Shown here piece after piece: positions 20,572-30,649 of a stretch of DNA of 64,000 bases. The DNA comes from Azolla caroliniana (lineage: Eukaryota; Polypodiophyta). The stretch spans positions 3,100,001-3,164,000 of the forward strand of contig JBHGNT010000009.1 in assembly GCA_043228905.1 (NCBI GenBank), read 5' to 3'. A model generated the notes under the pieces. It did no database searches. It worked only from the letters and a program-made list of their open reading frames with translations, and was not told the DNA's origin. Position 1 is the stretch's first letter. Each line of letters starts with the position of its first letter. Position numbers and translations under genes: made by a program.

Positions 20572-20726
20572 CTTGCAATGAAGTAGGACCAAGCCGCCTT
20601 AAATTGCGAGGCAACACCATCAGACCAGACCCAATGGCAATAAAAGTTAACACCCAAGGATAATAAATTTGCGTGGTGAAGCTTAAAACAATGTTGAACA
20701 AATAGCGTATCATGCTTTTTGTCATC
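20572..20726 (-). pseudogene. Transposase-like gene, internal exon with WSDG motif
   Basis: Reads DDKKHDTLFVQHCF...HWVWSDGVASQFKAAWSYF in a frame different from the long open one. Flanked by an acceptor (TATATTTTAG) and a donor (CAAG/GTAAGG). The WSDG...QFK block is the conserved second acidic motif of this protein family, here placed between DFAENY and GSGHGKGEHDG. Confidence 0.6.
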
Positions 20727-20792
20727 TAAAATATAGAATATTGATTTCTTATTTAAATCACCATCTTTTCTCTAGTAGAAAATATGTACAAG

Positions 20793-21517
20793 TATTGTAC
20801 ATTGGTCATTGTACCAATGCATTGACTGAACCTCATTTTGAACTTTAAAGGTATAGTTCTCTGCAAAGTCAATAATAGATACCATAACATCCGATGGTAA
20901 GTTATTTATGCATTCCTTGAACTGTGAATTTTGCCAATAACTCCTAAAGTTATGTGGAATGAACTCCCCGAGTTGCTTCTTAAACTCTGAGACAAGGGTA
21001 GCAACACATGTCTCCTTATATACTTCCTTGATATGCTTACTAATGAGACCCTTACCTATATTTTCTGTCACATACTCTAAATATTTCCATTTCACAATAT
21101 GACAATTATCCACGTCAACCTCCTGTATACAAAATAATGGTTGTAGGCAAACCTTACATGTTCTGACAAGACATGTACGATTATGCCACTCAAATGACGG
21201 TTGTTTTTCACAAACAAAAGACGTCCATAACTCAGAAACAGTTGCATAAGTCATGTTTCGCGCATTACATCTATTACCACTCCCATTTGGTGTACATACC
21301 TCACAAGTGCAAACACAGCCATCCCTGTGTATACCCTTAGAATCAGTACGCATATTGTTCACGCCAAGCCTTAACATGTCCATTTTAATGTGGTACACAC
21401 AACAACATGTGTTCCGCGCCTTTAACTTTCTAACAAAAAATGGTTTCAAACCTTGGAACTTGTGAAATCCAAGATTGATGCTAAGATGTTGGTCTTTGAT
21501 GTTCATGAACAATTCAG
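20793..21517 (-). pseudogene. Transposase-like gene, large internal exon with CCCxYH and DFAENY motifs
   Basis: Begins after an acceptor (GTGATGTAG/GCTGAATTG) and ends near CTT/GTACAT. About 240 residues: LFMNIKDQHLSINLGFHKF, KARNTCCCVYHIKMDML (Cys/His cluster), GCVCTCEVC, TCLVRTCKVC, then MVSIIDFAENYTFKVQNEVQ and MHWYNDQCTI. IIDFAENY looks like the first acidic motif of an RNase-H-fold nuclease. Multiple CxxC pairs suggest zinc binding. No stop inside this exon. Confidence 0.65.
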
Positions 21518-21607
21518 CCTACATCACTCAATAAATAGGTAACATTAATAGAAGCATTTAGTAAACAACAAAATATTTAAAACCAAATAGATAAAAATTT
21601 GAATTAC

Positions 21608-21751
21608 CTCAGTCATCTCCAAGAAGTGTTTTGGGTGAATCTGGTACCTACCCCGACTTATACGTTGTCTACATACATCTTTTTTATTAGGTGAGACACG
21701 TGTGTTTTTTGCCCAAAAGGAACCCACTTCCTCAATAATCTCATGAAACAA
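21608..21751 (-). pseudogene. Transposase-like gene, upstream exon (VSPNKKDVCRQRI)
   Basis: Encodes FWAKNTRVSPNKKDVCRQRI, HPKHFLEMTE, ending at a donor (GACTGAG/GTAATT) that joins to the exon at 21517. The pattern VSPNKKD...RRI....H..H is typical of the N-terminal part of this family. The 5' limit is unclear because a TGA lies just upstream in frame. Confidence 0.55.
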
Positions 21752-21789
21752 TGCTTGACATCATCGTCTACAGCCTAACCCCAACTACT

Positions 21790-22212
21790 TAAATTGATTT
21801 GATTGTATATTTGTTCGATGCTTCCTCAAGTTCCTTCTTTGGATACTAAGTGCTAAGGCAACTTTAGTATCACTATTTTTTTATTTTTTTGTACCATTTA
21901 CAACCATGTGAAGGATTGCTCTCTTTGCACCAAGCTTATCTATGCTCTCTACCCCTTTCACTCTTCAATTTCCTCTGAAACACATTGGTCCCTAAACTTA
22001 ATATTCTCCATGTCTTCATTCAAAAGTTGATGGTGCAACACTTTAGAGATAATATCCCTACGATCCTCCAAGCTAAATCTCTCAATTACTTCTAGTAAAT
22101 AACGGACTATGTGAAGAACCACCCATCTCTTGCTCCTCTCAGACATAGATTTGCTAAGGGACACCTTGCTCTCCTCATCGACGACCATTGTCACTCTCAT
22201 ATATTCCAGCAC
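21790..22212 (-). pseudogene. Transposase-like gene, 5' coding region
   Basis: First readable part: MSERSKRWVVLHIVRYLLEVI and DRRDIISKVLHHQLLNED, then after short breaks KRAILHMVVNGTKK and VALALSIQRRNLRKHR. The style (helical, basic, HHQLL) is that of the N-terminal region of the same protein family. At least two stops or frameshifts. The gene start is not certain. Confidence 0.5.
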
Positions 22213-23566
22213 CTAATTTCTTGTTATTTCAACACCTAATTAATCAGAATAAGTGCTTAATACATTGTAAAATCAACATAGTTAATACCCCATAGCATAA
22301 ACATCAACCGGAAATCAGATAAACATTTGAGAGTTTGCCACAATCATATATTCCTTTTCCAAAACAATTAACGTCTAAGAAATAATTGCATCAATTAACT
22401 TGTTGTTTGAAATACATAAGTTTTATGACTCACAAGATGATGAGATGCATGCATATTATTTACATCATGAAGTCTTCTTAACTAGAGTTTAAGACTAAGA
22501 TAAGTATAACATAACTTATGTTATGCATGAGTTCATAACACAAACACTATTCATTTACTTTTTCCATCAAAAACACCCCCATCAATGAAATTCAAATCCG
22601 TTGATTCTTCAAACCATTTATCAAGCCTTATTAATAGATTGGTATTCATGTTAAACGTTTCAACCCATATAAAACCTTAACATGGATCAATTTAAGACTC
22701 CCCTGAAGATTGCTAGAACATAAAAACACAATTTATGTTTAGCGTTTTCCATTATGAATAACTTATGTCAACTCAAACTATATATTTTGCTGCAGGAGGC
22801 TAGTCATTTTACAAGCCCAGCCTGGATGTTGCTAATCCATCATATCATTAAAACATCCACAATGATCAGTAAAATGACCAAAAGCACTTGGTTGAAACCA
22901 TTGGTCAAAACATTACAAACTCCAAATATGCAGGTTCTAACCACTTGGCTAACAAGGCTGGTGTAAATATTTCAGATTCATGTTATCATGTCATGTTTAC
23001 ATTATTTTAAGATTCCTATTTAACATTAATATTCATATGTGCCAATTTAAGATTGCTAGAGTATACATTCAATTAACAGTACTGTATAGAAATAACCACT
23101 TTATAGAAATAGGTGCAGACATACAAAATGAAAGAGAAATGGAGAAGACATACCGATGGAAGGAGAAGATGGGGAAGATGAGTGATGCAGAGAACAACAA
23201 AACGACATTTTGAGTGCGCTGTGAAGACCTGAGTTGGAAGGCAGAACACCAAAGTGCACTGTGAAGACCTGTGTTGTCTCAGTTGGAAGGCGGAAGAGGC
23301 GACGCCTGGGAGAAAAGCCAAAAGGATTTAATGTGGCGTCCTAAATTAAAAGTGAGGTGGAAAGAGCCCCCAAAACAATCATGAATACGTAGCAACTGTC
23401 CCCCCACCCATTCCCTGACTTTAATGCAACGTACACCACTCCCTAAAAAGATTTTAATTATTTTCAAATTTTTTTTAATTCACTCAGTACTAACAATACT
23501 CGTGTTATTTTTACCCAAAAATAGTACTTTTTTGGTACATCGTAGCGTGCTTCAACCCGTGTGAGC
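22213..23566. other. AT-rich 5' flank of transposase-like gene, up to its junction with GypB-1
   Basis: No gene recognised; short open frames at 22754-22966 and 22980-23213 match nothing. The minus-strand sequence beginning GGGTTGAAGCACGC at 23566 interrupts the GypB-1 protease right after FDSGSSH, so 23566 is probably the outer end of the DNA element that carries the transposase-like gene. The opposite end was not found, so terminal inverted repeats cannot be checked. Confidence 0.45.
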
Positions 23567-23846
23567 TTCCCGAATCAAACAAAAATTGTACAGGAGATCC
23601 ATTGATATACCTGTTTGCACGTACTAAACCATTGGGACCCAATACATAGTGAGGGAAAGAACATTGACAATTACTGAAATGATGTGTATAGACCTGAAGG
23701 ACATTAGGAATCTGACCTTTATGATCTACAGCTTTAGCTTTGCTGTCGTGCTCTTTCCGTTGGAGCTTTTGACATTGTTCTTTTGTATGACCCTTCTTTC
23801 TGCAGAATACGCAAAAAGGATGTTGTCGCTTACAATCGCGATCCAT
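23511..23846 (-). pseudogene. GypB-1 gag zinc knuckle and protease start, truncated
   Basis: CVFCRKKGHTKEQC is a perfect C-x2-C-x4-H-x4-C knuckle, followed after about 60 residues by the protease signature FLFDSGSSH (catalytic Asp, Asp-Ser-Gly). The rest of the frame, from GLKHATM on, is foreign sequence belonging to the invading element, so the protease is cut six residues after the active site. Confidence 0.85.
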
Positions 23847-23950
23847 GAATTCGTTGGGTGTCTTGAGTTTTCCAATGAATTGCGACTGCTTAGTCCCGAG
23901 CGCTTCGTTGGGTTTGTTGTGGTCCTTCGAAGTGCGTTGATAGCGAAGAA

Positions 23951-24661
23951 CTATGGATCCTTATCGCGCACTATCCAGTGATAGTCTGAATTGGTGATGC
24001 CATTGACAAAACAAGCTATTAACCAATTGTCCCCTTCTAGACCCGATTTTTGGATTTGGGTTCTAGCATGGTGGACATAGTCTTCTAGCGAAGAAAATTT
24101 CCTGCTAGAGAGGTTCATTAAACCTTGAGTTGCCTCGGTTCGAGAGGGAGGTTGCAAAAATTGGCCCTTAAAAACTCTGACAAAATCTGTCCAAGTATCG
24201 AGCAATTTCCCCAAAGTTTGGAGCCCACGCCACTAGGCGGGGGCCTTATCCCCTAGTTCTCGGCCGACATATGCAATCTTCGTAATATGTGGCGTGGGAT
24301 AGAGCTCAAAATGAGACTCCCATTGGCCCAGCCACGTGCAGATTGCTTCTTCGGTTCTCTCCTTTTTTTCTCCCGTAAATGGCTTAACGACAAACGATGG
24401 TTCACCCTGTCGCTCATCAGGTCTATTAGTCTCACGTTGTAAACTAATGACACGTGCCTTGAGAGCACTTTGAGATTGCCGAAGTTCGGTCATCTGTTGA
24501 GCGGTGAAACTAAGGTATTGGGTTATTTGCGAAAAATACATAGATGACATCGGGTCATTATTTTGAGCCATTGAATGATTATTTCTGACAAAGAAATAGC
24601 ATAAGGTCAAACAAATAGTCATAACATCATGTCGTGATGTAAACATATCATGGGCAAACAT
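23951..24661 (-). pseudogene. GypB-1 gag
   Basis: Two open pieces, 24233-24661 (MAQNNDPMSS, an N-terminal helix MTELRQSQSALKARVISLQRE, then WLGQWESHFELYPTP) and 23951-24214 (WTDFVRVFKGQFLQPP, NLSSRKFSSLEDYVHHARTQI, the conserved retrotransposon gag core). The functional Met is likely that of MAQNNDP near 24573, since homologous GypB-3 shares sequence from there. One stop separates the pieces. Confidence 0.82.
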
Positions 24662-26255
24662 TAATCGATATCATGATCTCACGTTAATACCCCTCTAGAC
24701 GTATGAGATGAGGTTCAAGATCAGGTTACTATGGTAACACAAAGGTGTTTTAAAAACCATGGGGGTGACAAATAAATGTCTTTCCCTAATCTCTATATCG
24801 ATTTTTTTCATGGCGGCTCCCCGAGGCTCAACCATGTATGTTCGCGTCATGAATAGTTTATACACGAAAAAAATGTTAACAATAAACTATGTTTCGGTGC
24901 CCACATATGTGGTTTCGGCTCTTTAAGTCCTATTACGAGGACCCCGAAGTGCACTTAGACCTCAAGTCTAAACATGTGTTATAATCATATATATCAACAA
25001 TGTCGTATGGTCTTGGTCATATTTGAACTCGAGACCTCGAGAACAAATGCATTAAACACTTGAGCCAACCAAGTAGATTGCTCTTCTTGAATGTTTAATG
25101 TTTCAGGCGTATAAGAAATATGCGAGGCATTTTCCCATATATGTTTTTTTAAAAGAAACATATATGTCAAGAGTCCTTATTTCCCCCTCGTTTACTACAA
25201 AATATGTTGGTACGTTACCTATCCTCAAGTCTCGTAATTACGATGGCATATGCCAAACTGCAACCTAATGGTCAAGCCAAATGAGCCCTCTTTTTATAGT
25301 AGGCCCACGTGGCCCATCACATGGTTACGTCATTACAAATGCCTCTCGTAAGAATGATCTCATGGTGGCATCGTATCCATGTAACGAGGGAGGGATGTTG
25401 GATATGTGTGTCATAGGAGAGACCTCACATGAAGTGGGTCAAGCCCTACGTTCTCAACATCATTGTGGCTATAGGCATTTCTTTACGTAATAAAATCGAA
25501 GTCACCAACGGGAATGTCAACAATAAAAAATTGTTGAAAAAAAGGATGGTGACGACGCCATTCTAACAAAAATGTGAGGATGGCCACCAAGATCCTTTCC
25601 CCGAAAAGGAAAACATTCGATATTAAAATCATGTAATAACTTATATACACATATGTATATTATCACATATATATAATCAAATTACGTATACATGTGACCA
25701 CATATGTGTATATTAAACAAATCGTTACATCAAATAGCCATAAATGATATAATCGAGATACGTAATCGAGGCATATACCTCTACGCAAACGAAACATCCA
25801 AAAATAAGGGTTCACCGTAATACGCAATTGAGGTATTGATCTCTTATGCATACGAGACCAAACGCATATCATTTACAACGAAATCGAGGTATTGACCTCA
25901 TACGCATACGTAACATATGTATGTGAGCGTAATACGCAATTGAGGTATTAACCTCGTGCGCATACGACACTAATCACATATTCAAACTATGTCAAATGAG
26001 GTATTGACCTCATACACATATGTAAACATTTTATACAACCAATTAATTACCACTACAACATCATTAAATTAATGAAAACAATTACATATAGACTATACAC
26101 ATGATTAGATGAGAGAAGAAAAAATTGAAAAAGAATAAGGAAAGAGTTACTAAAGTTCCTTTGTTGATCGTTGTCTGGATCAAGGCTGGCCGCACATCGA
26201 TCAATCACCATCAATCAACAAGACAAAAGACAACAAAAGAAACATTAGAACATAG
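24662..26255 (-). other. GypB-1 untranslated leader with hairpin array and tRNA-like segment
   Basis: Long non-coding leader between PBS and gag. It holds five short inverted repeats of the form GAGGT-NNNN-ACCTC (25768-25781, 25830-25843, 25886-25899, 25942-25955, 25998-26011) and a tRNA-like stretch at about 25027-25085 (CTTGGTTGGCTCAAGTG ... CGAGTTCAAATATG on the minus strand). The same features occur in GypB-2 and GypB-3. Confidence 0.7.
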
Positions 26256-26267
26256 GCTCTGAAACCA
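26256..26267 (-). promoter_or_regulatory. GypB-1 primer-binding site (initiator-Met tRNA type)
   Basis: The minus strand reads TGGTTTCAGAGC, one base from the standard plant PBS TGGTATCAGAGC, two bases inside the LTR end. Confidence 0.85.
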
Positions 26268-26269
26268 AC

Positions 26270-26724
26270 TATTAGAGACATGAACTAATGTAAGCATAAA
26301 ATAAGGATAAAAGATAGATCTAGATAGAAATGAGAGAGAGAAAGAAGGGTGCAAATCCACCCGATCACCCCCGAGCGAAGGGATCGAGACAAACTCGAGC
26401 CTCGATCGGCGTCCCATACAACCACCATGGCGTCGAATCGTACCTGGTGCTGGCACAATCGCTAAAAGAGTTGATCCACCACGAAATAGAGTCTCGATGT
26501 AGTCAACAAGATGATGAAATGAGGGTAGCTAGGCCTCTTATTTATAGCGATACCCAAGGCCCCCAGGCAAGTTCACACTTGGCCTAATGGGTTGTCTCAA
26601 TCCCGAGGATTAAAAGTAATCCTCCCCTTCTTTATACTCTCGTTTAACCCTCACAATTATCCATGTGTATAGAATACTACGGTAAATTCTCACCACGGGA
26701 TATTATATGGTCATGCCCGTAATA
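26270..26724 (-). repeat. GypB-1 5' LTR
   Basis: 455 bp, minus strand TATTACGGGCATGACC... (TG changed to TA) to ...CTCTAATA. Contains CGCTATAAATAAGAGG as TATA. Homologous to 43940-44394 and 37774-38201. Confidence 0.88.
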
Positions 26725-26970
26725 GGTGGCCTCTGAATAGAGGAGATCAGCAAGTGAAATAGTTGTCCTTTACGGACAAGCTTCGTCTTTACAATGTTTT
26801 CTTTGATCCGATTTTGCTTTGAGGTGAGTATTCCCGATGCAATGTGCCCCCCTGGAAGAATAACTTCGAGCTCGATATCTTCCTCCTCATCTTCCATGAA
26901 CTTGAGTATATTGGGCTCGTCCTCCTCAGGGTGTTGCCTTTTCTTGTACTTCTTATGTTCCGACTTTATT
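26703..26970 (-). other. Unrecognised sequence with acidic open frame
   Basis: Between the GypB-1 LTR and NA-2. The minus strand is open for about 80 codons (from about 26960, with a Met at 26897) and reads HKKYKKRQHPEEDEPN, MEDEEEDIELEVILPGGH, SKQNRIKENIVKTKLVRKGQ before running into the LTR. The acidic/basic composition looks protein-coding, but I recognise no family. It could be an exon of a host or element gene truncated by GypB-1. Confidence 0.35.
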
Positions 26971-27050
26971 CAGGACCTGCAGCTGGTCAACAAGGTGACC
27001 ATTCGGAACGCAGGAATCGGACCGACCATTGACGAGTTTTGTAGAGGAAC
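26971..27050 (+). pseudogene. Inverted ~80-bp fragment of a GypA reverse transcriptase
   Basis: The plus strand encodes IQDLQLVNKVTIRNAGIGPT then IDEF, the same block found on the minus strand in GypA-1 (about 12775-12860) and GypA-2. Here it points opposite to the adjacent NA-2 gag. Confidence 0.85.
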
Positions 27051-27059
27051 GCATGTCGA

Positions 27060-27694
27060 GAGGGTGGCTTGCTCCGCACCCTCTCCCGTGGTACCGATGT
27101 ACCATTCTCTTTCGTCCTCCTCATCATCCGATCGCCTCTGGCCCGACTCCGTAATAAGCCCTTCTTCGGCTTCGATTTCCCCTTCACAAGCTCGCATGCC
27201 TCCCGTATTAGCGCTTCTAGGTCGAGCTCCTCCGAACCGTTTTGCGTTGAGCTCTCTTCCGGCGGTAGTGCGTACTCACTCGCCGCTCTCTCTTCTCCGC
27301 CGTTCGCGGGCCATGTTGTTGCCAACCTCTCCCCATCGGGTTGCCCGCATACCCACTCCGGTTTCGCGTATCCGTACGCTTCCAATAGAGCTCCCTCGAA
27401 GGACTCCCATGACTCGTGAGCTTCTCGTAGCTCCTTGACGTCCTTGTGCACCGATACGACAGCCACTTGCGGAAAATACTCTAGTCACATCGCCTCGTCC
27501 ACGCCCCCTTTCGCCATCTCGGCCTTGTAGGCTCCCAAAACTTTTAGGACCTCATTCCCATTGAACCGGCCGACTCGATCGACCACCCTTTCGACGGCTT
27601 GTTGAGCCGCATCTCGCTTCGCCATCTTCCGTCCGGCTTCCATCACGATCTTTGCCATCATCTCCTCGAAGTCAAAGTCTTCTTCCATCTCCAT
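27060..27694 (-). pseudogene. NA-2 gag
   Basis: Starts just inside the PBS: MEMEEDFDFEEMMAKIVMEA, AAQQAVERVVDRVGRFNGNE (27485-27694), then after a stop VSVHKDVKELREAHESWESF, FEGALLEAYGYAKPEWV (26987-27466) and a long acidic tail. It parallels GypA gag (DLAEAIASAVDRI...VVGTIGRFSGKD...FEGRLLEKYG) but lacks the knuckle and any pol. One stop near 27480. Confidence 0.75.
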
Positions 27695-27709
27695 GCTCCC
27701 TTGCCGCCC

Positions 27710-27727
27710 TTCACGTCGGGTTCACCA
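27710..27727 (-). promoter_or_regulatory. NA-2 primer-binding site
   Basis: Identical 18-mer TGGTGAACCCGACGTGAA to that of GypA-1, same distance from the LTR. Confidence 0.8.
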
Positions 27728-27731
27728 AAGA

Positions 27732-27858
27732 TGTCGCGTTGTTACGCGCGTGCGTGGAGAAAGGCGGGACCATGGGGGTCTTGGACTAGGGAGTGACGGA
27801 GCGTAGGAAGTCGTGCTTCACTGTTTTTGGGGCATCTCAGAAGCACACCAGAAGCAGC

Positions 27859-27913
<55 letters not shown>

Positions 27914-28511
27914 ACACCGACTCACGCACACACACACACACACACACAACCCGACTCATGCCCTTATGTACAGAAAACACAGGAAAGGGGAAGCACCCGA
28001 CGCCAACAACGACGCGAATATACACAGACAGATGCAAATGTATATGTATATATATATATAAACAGAAGAATACATTCCCGACATCGAGCTGGTCCAAGGT
28101 AGGTTACAGTAGTTGTCAGCTGCCAAGCCACTGTCGGGGAGCTCACGGGCTCGTCGCGCCGAGCGGGGTCTTGCGCAAGAGATGAGCTAAACCAAACCCT
28201 AAGCAAACACGAAGGAGAAGAAGAAGAAGAAACTAACTCTAAACCTAACGGTATACCCTCTAATGCAAAATGGGCAACCCTTACACAAAGGGCGTTCCCT
28301 TCCTTTTATAGAACAAGGAAAGGGATGCGTTACAATGTGGGACAAATCCCGACTTACATGGGATCGTCTGTCCCGACTTGACTACTCTTTGGCGCCATAA
28401 AGGCGCCCTCGATATTCACAGTAAATGTACACGGGTGCGTACACACGCTACACCCCGCCGATGTGGCCAATGTTTCCCGGTTTCCGCCTCTGGCCGAAAT
28501 TCTTCACGACA
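27732..28511 (-). repeat. NA-2 5' LTR
   Basis: 780 bp, minus strand TGTCGTGAAGAATTTCGGCC... to ...AACGCGACA; TATAAAAGGAAGG at 28304-28310. Contains (GA)n at about 27861-27909 and (CA)n at 27926-27949. Its last 60 bases (U5) are nearly the same as those of GypA-1. Confidence 0.9.
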
Positions 28512-28515
28512 GCGT

Positions 28516-29294
28516 TTGATTTGTTTGTTCTGCTTGGCCATCGGTTTGTGGGTGGTAGCCGGAGGAGAGGTTACAAGTGACCTTGAGCATTTTAAAAAGG
28601 TGCTTCTAGAATTTCGATACGAACTGGGGTCCACGGTCACTAATGATACTATTGGGAAGGCCATGATGCCAACATACTTCACACATGACAATTTCAGCGG
28701 TTTCTTCACTGGAGATTTCCTTAGTACATGGCAAGAAATGAGCCATCTTCGTATATCGATCTACGACTGTTAGAATCGCATTGAACCCCTTAGAGACTGG
28801 AATATCTATGATGAAGTCTAGAGCAATGGATTGCCACGGCTTGCTTGGAATTGGTAATGGTTCTAATAAACCATATGGATGATGCCTTGGCATTTTCGCT
28901 CTTCAACATGTATCTCAAGTCCGAACAAAATCTTCGACAAATTGTCGCATATGGGGCCACCAAAATGATTGTTGTACTAAATCTAATGTTTTAGTACTAC
29001 CAAAATGCCCAGCTATATATGTGTCATGACAGTTTTGGACTACTCGAAGCCGGCAAGAACCATTAGGAACATACAAGAGTTCATTAAAGAATAGTAATAC
29101 ATCATGGTATTTGAATTGCCAATAGTCCATACCTGGTGGTTGCGACTGGGAACAAGATGCTCGAGAGGGATCAATTTTGCTAGAATGGCTTGGGCGAAAG
29201 CATCGGTCTTCAAGTCCTCACGTATAGTATCGATAGCGTGGCAATCCATGGGCATGCCAAAGACTTGTGTTGCTTCTAGTCGTGTCGGTCCCAA
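28516..29294 (-). pseudogene. ChrC-1 integrase, truncated
   Basis: Pieces at 29040-29294, 28915-29130 and 28606-28893. Visible: VQNCHDTYIAGHFGSTKTL and WWPHMRQFVEDFVRTC (HHCC zinc region), then IALDFIIDIPVSKGFNAIL (first catalytic Asp), DRYTKMAHFLPC, and SIISDRGPQFVSKF (second Asp). The chain reads on to GYHPQTDGQAE (with the Glu) and stops at the NA-2 LTR. Nonsense codons separate the pieces. Confidence 0.85.
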
Positions 29295-29300
29295 GATTAC

Positions 29301-29779
29301 TTACTTTTGGTTATCAAAAGTTGGCTCGCTAGGACGCGGTGCTAGGTACGAACACTGTGATAATGCATCTGCCTTCCCTTGGTGCTTCCCCGAACGATAT
29401 GTAATTTTGAAGTCGAAACGCGTGAGGAAGTGGGCCCACCGAGCTTGACATTGATTTAAAACACGAGCGTCCTGAAAGTAGGCAAGGTTTTTGTGGTCCT
29501 GAATACGGTGACTTGATGAGCGGATCCCTCCAGAAAATGCCTCCATTGCGTAAAAGAGTCCACTATTGCCAATAGCTCCTTATCATGAATTTTGCAGTTG
29601 ATTTCGGTGGCATCAAACTTGGTGAGTGAAAAGCCACAAGATGTAGCTTCTCATCATTACCCCGTTGTGACAGAATGCTCCCCAATGCAAAATCCGATGT
29701 GTCTGCTTCGATAATGAATGGTTTTCCCGGATCGACATGAGCTAGAATTGGAGCCGATGTAAATGCCTTTTTAAGACTC
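29301..29779 (-). pseudogene. ChrC-1 RNase H
   Basis: Begins SLKKAFTSAPILAHVDPGKP, FIIEADTSDFALGSILSQRG (catalytic Asp), continues through LVAFHS, a stretch with stops (29546-29563), QDHKNLAYF (Asp of VTVFQDHKNL), and [20 protein letters not shown] (final Asp). All four RNase H positions are recognisable except around the break. Confidence 0.82.
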
Positions 29780-30237
29780 TGTCGTGACTTGAGAATAGGA
29801 GAGAGAAAAACAAGATGACAGTAGAAGGTAGAGGGGGAGAGAGAGAGAGAGAGAGAGAACACTATAAATGGAAAGAAAGTTTATATTATAAGAGAGCAAG
29901 GATTACAAAGAGTAGGCTAAGGGGCTACAAACTGGTGTTGAACCGAATGAGTTGTGATGAATGAATAGACACCTGTTTATAGGTCCTTATGGAGTATTCT
30001 AGAATGTTCTAGAATATTTTAGATATTTATGATATTTAATATAATCATGGAATATCCTAGAATGTTCTAGAATACTCTAGATTGTAAAGAATACTCTAAA
30101 TGTCTTGTAATAACTAATAATACATTTATTATAACTATACATCATATATGTTAGTATAATGGGTAAAGGTCTAACATATAGACCAAGACATCTTGGGCTT
30201 GAACCCTTGTAAGGCCAAAATGTATGTCGTCGTGACA
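29780..30237 (-). repeat. ChrC-mini 3' LTR with heat-shock-element array
   Basis: 458 bp, minus strand TGTCACGACGACATAC... to ...GTCACGACA. Contains alternating GAA/TTC pentamers at 29994-30025 and 30048-30100, the TATA region CCTATAAAC at about 29973-29984 downstream of them, a (GA/CT)n tract at 29829-29857, and an antisense tRNA-like module at about 30150-30221. Confidence 0.88.
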
Positions 30238-30251
30238 TTATCCCCCCTTTT
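30238..30251 (-). promoter_or_regulatory. ChrC-mini polypurine tract
   Basis: AAAAGGGGGGATAA on the minus strand directly before TGTCACGACG of the 3' LTR. Confidence 0.88.
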
Positions 30252-30541
30252 CAACGACGGGTTCCACGAGTCGAAAGACAAGATTTCGAACTTGGCTTAT
30301 GAGGATATTTGTTGTGAAATGCAGCAACCATTTCAGAGGCATTAGCAAGATTCTCAAGAAGTTCCCATGTTCGATCATTAGGTGTATAACCTAACCAGTC
30401 AACCAAATAATACAGTTTGTTGCGAACGATCTTGGAGTCGAGAATGGCAGCAACTTCATATTCGGAGCCATCTGAAACTTCGATTGGAGGTGGGGGAGAT
30501 GTAAGACGGCCTGGAATAGAGCTGGTTGTGTACGGCTCCAA
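30251..30541 (-). CDS. ChrC-mini pol C-terminus with chromodomain
   Basis: 96 residues, open. Contains SEYEVAAILDSKIVRNKLYY, LVDWLGYTPNDRTWELLENL, and NASEMVAAFHNKYP, a classic chromodomain (aromatic residues in YEV, YYLVDW and RTWE). Chromodomains of gypsy integrases bind modified histone tails and steer insertion to heterochromatin. It is homologous to the broken copy in ChrC-2 at 58088-58310. Preceding EPYTTSSIPG is the end of the integrase. Confidence 0.9.
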   Translation of the reverse strand: MEPYTTSSIPGRLTSPPPPIEVSDGSEYEVAAILDSKIVRNKLYYLVDWLGYTPNDRTWELLENLANASEMVAAFHNKYPHKPSSKSCLSTRGTRR

Positions 30542-30649
30542 AACCGAATGAGTAGTGATGAATGAATAGACACCTATTTATAGGTCCTTATGGAGTATTC
30601 TACAATGTTCTAGAATATTTTAGATATTTATGATATTTAATATAATCAT

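Larger units (their letters stand above)
23567..26724 (-). mobile_element. GypB-1: Ty3/gypsy element, 5' half only
   Basis: Minus strand: 5' LTR 26270-26724, PBS 26256-26267, 1.6-kb leader with hairpins, gag 23951-24661, zinc knuckle and protease start 23567-23846. It stops abruptly at 23566, where unrelated DNA begins. The same layout occurs in GypB-2 (35609-38201) and GypB-3 (43940-58087). Confidence 0.88.
27051..28511 (-). mobile_element. NA-2: gag-only element, 5' part, inserted in ChrC-1 integrase
   Basis: 5' LTR 27732-28511, PBS 27710-27727, gag-like frames 26987-27694; the element ends near 27050. The LTR abuts the ChrC-1 integrase at 28511/28512 (next bases GCGT). It belongs with NA-1 by LTR, GA microsatellite, gag and the GTCGAGAGGG...CACCCTCTCCC block. 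Confidence 0.82.

Noticed and set aside
28378-28773. Plus-strand frame of 131 codons
   Set aside because: Shadow across the NA-2 LTR and the antisense of the ChrC-1 integrase.
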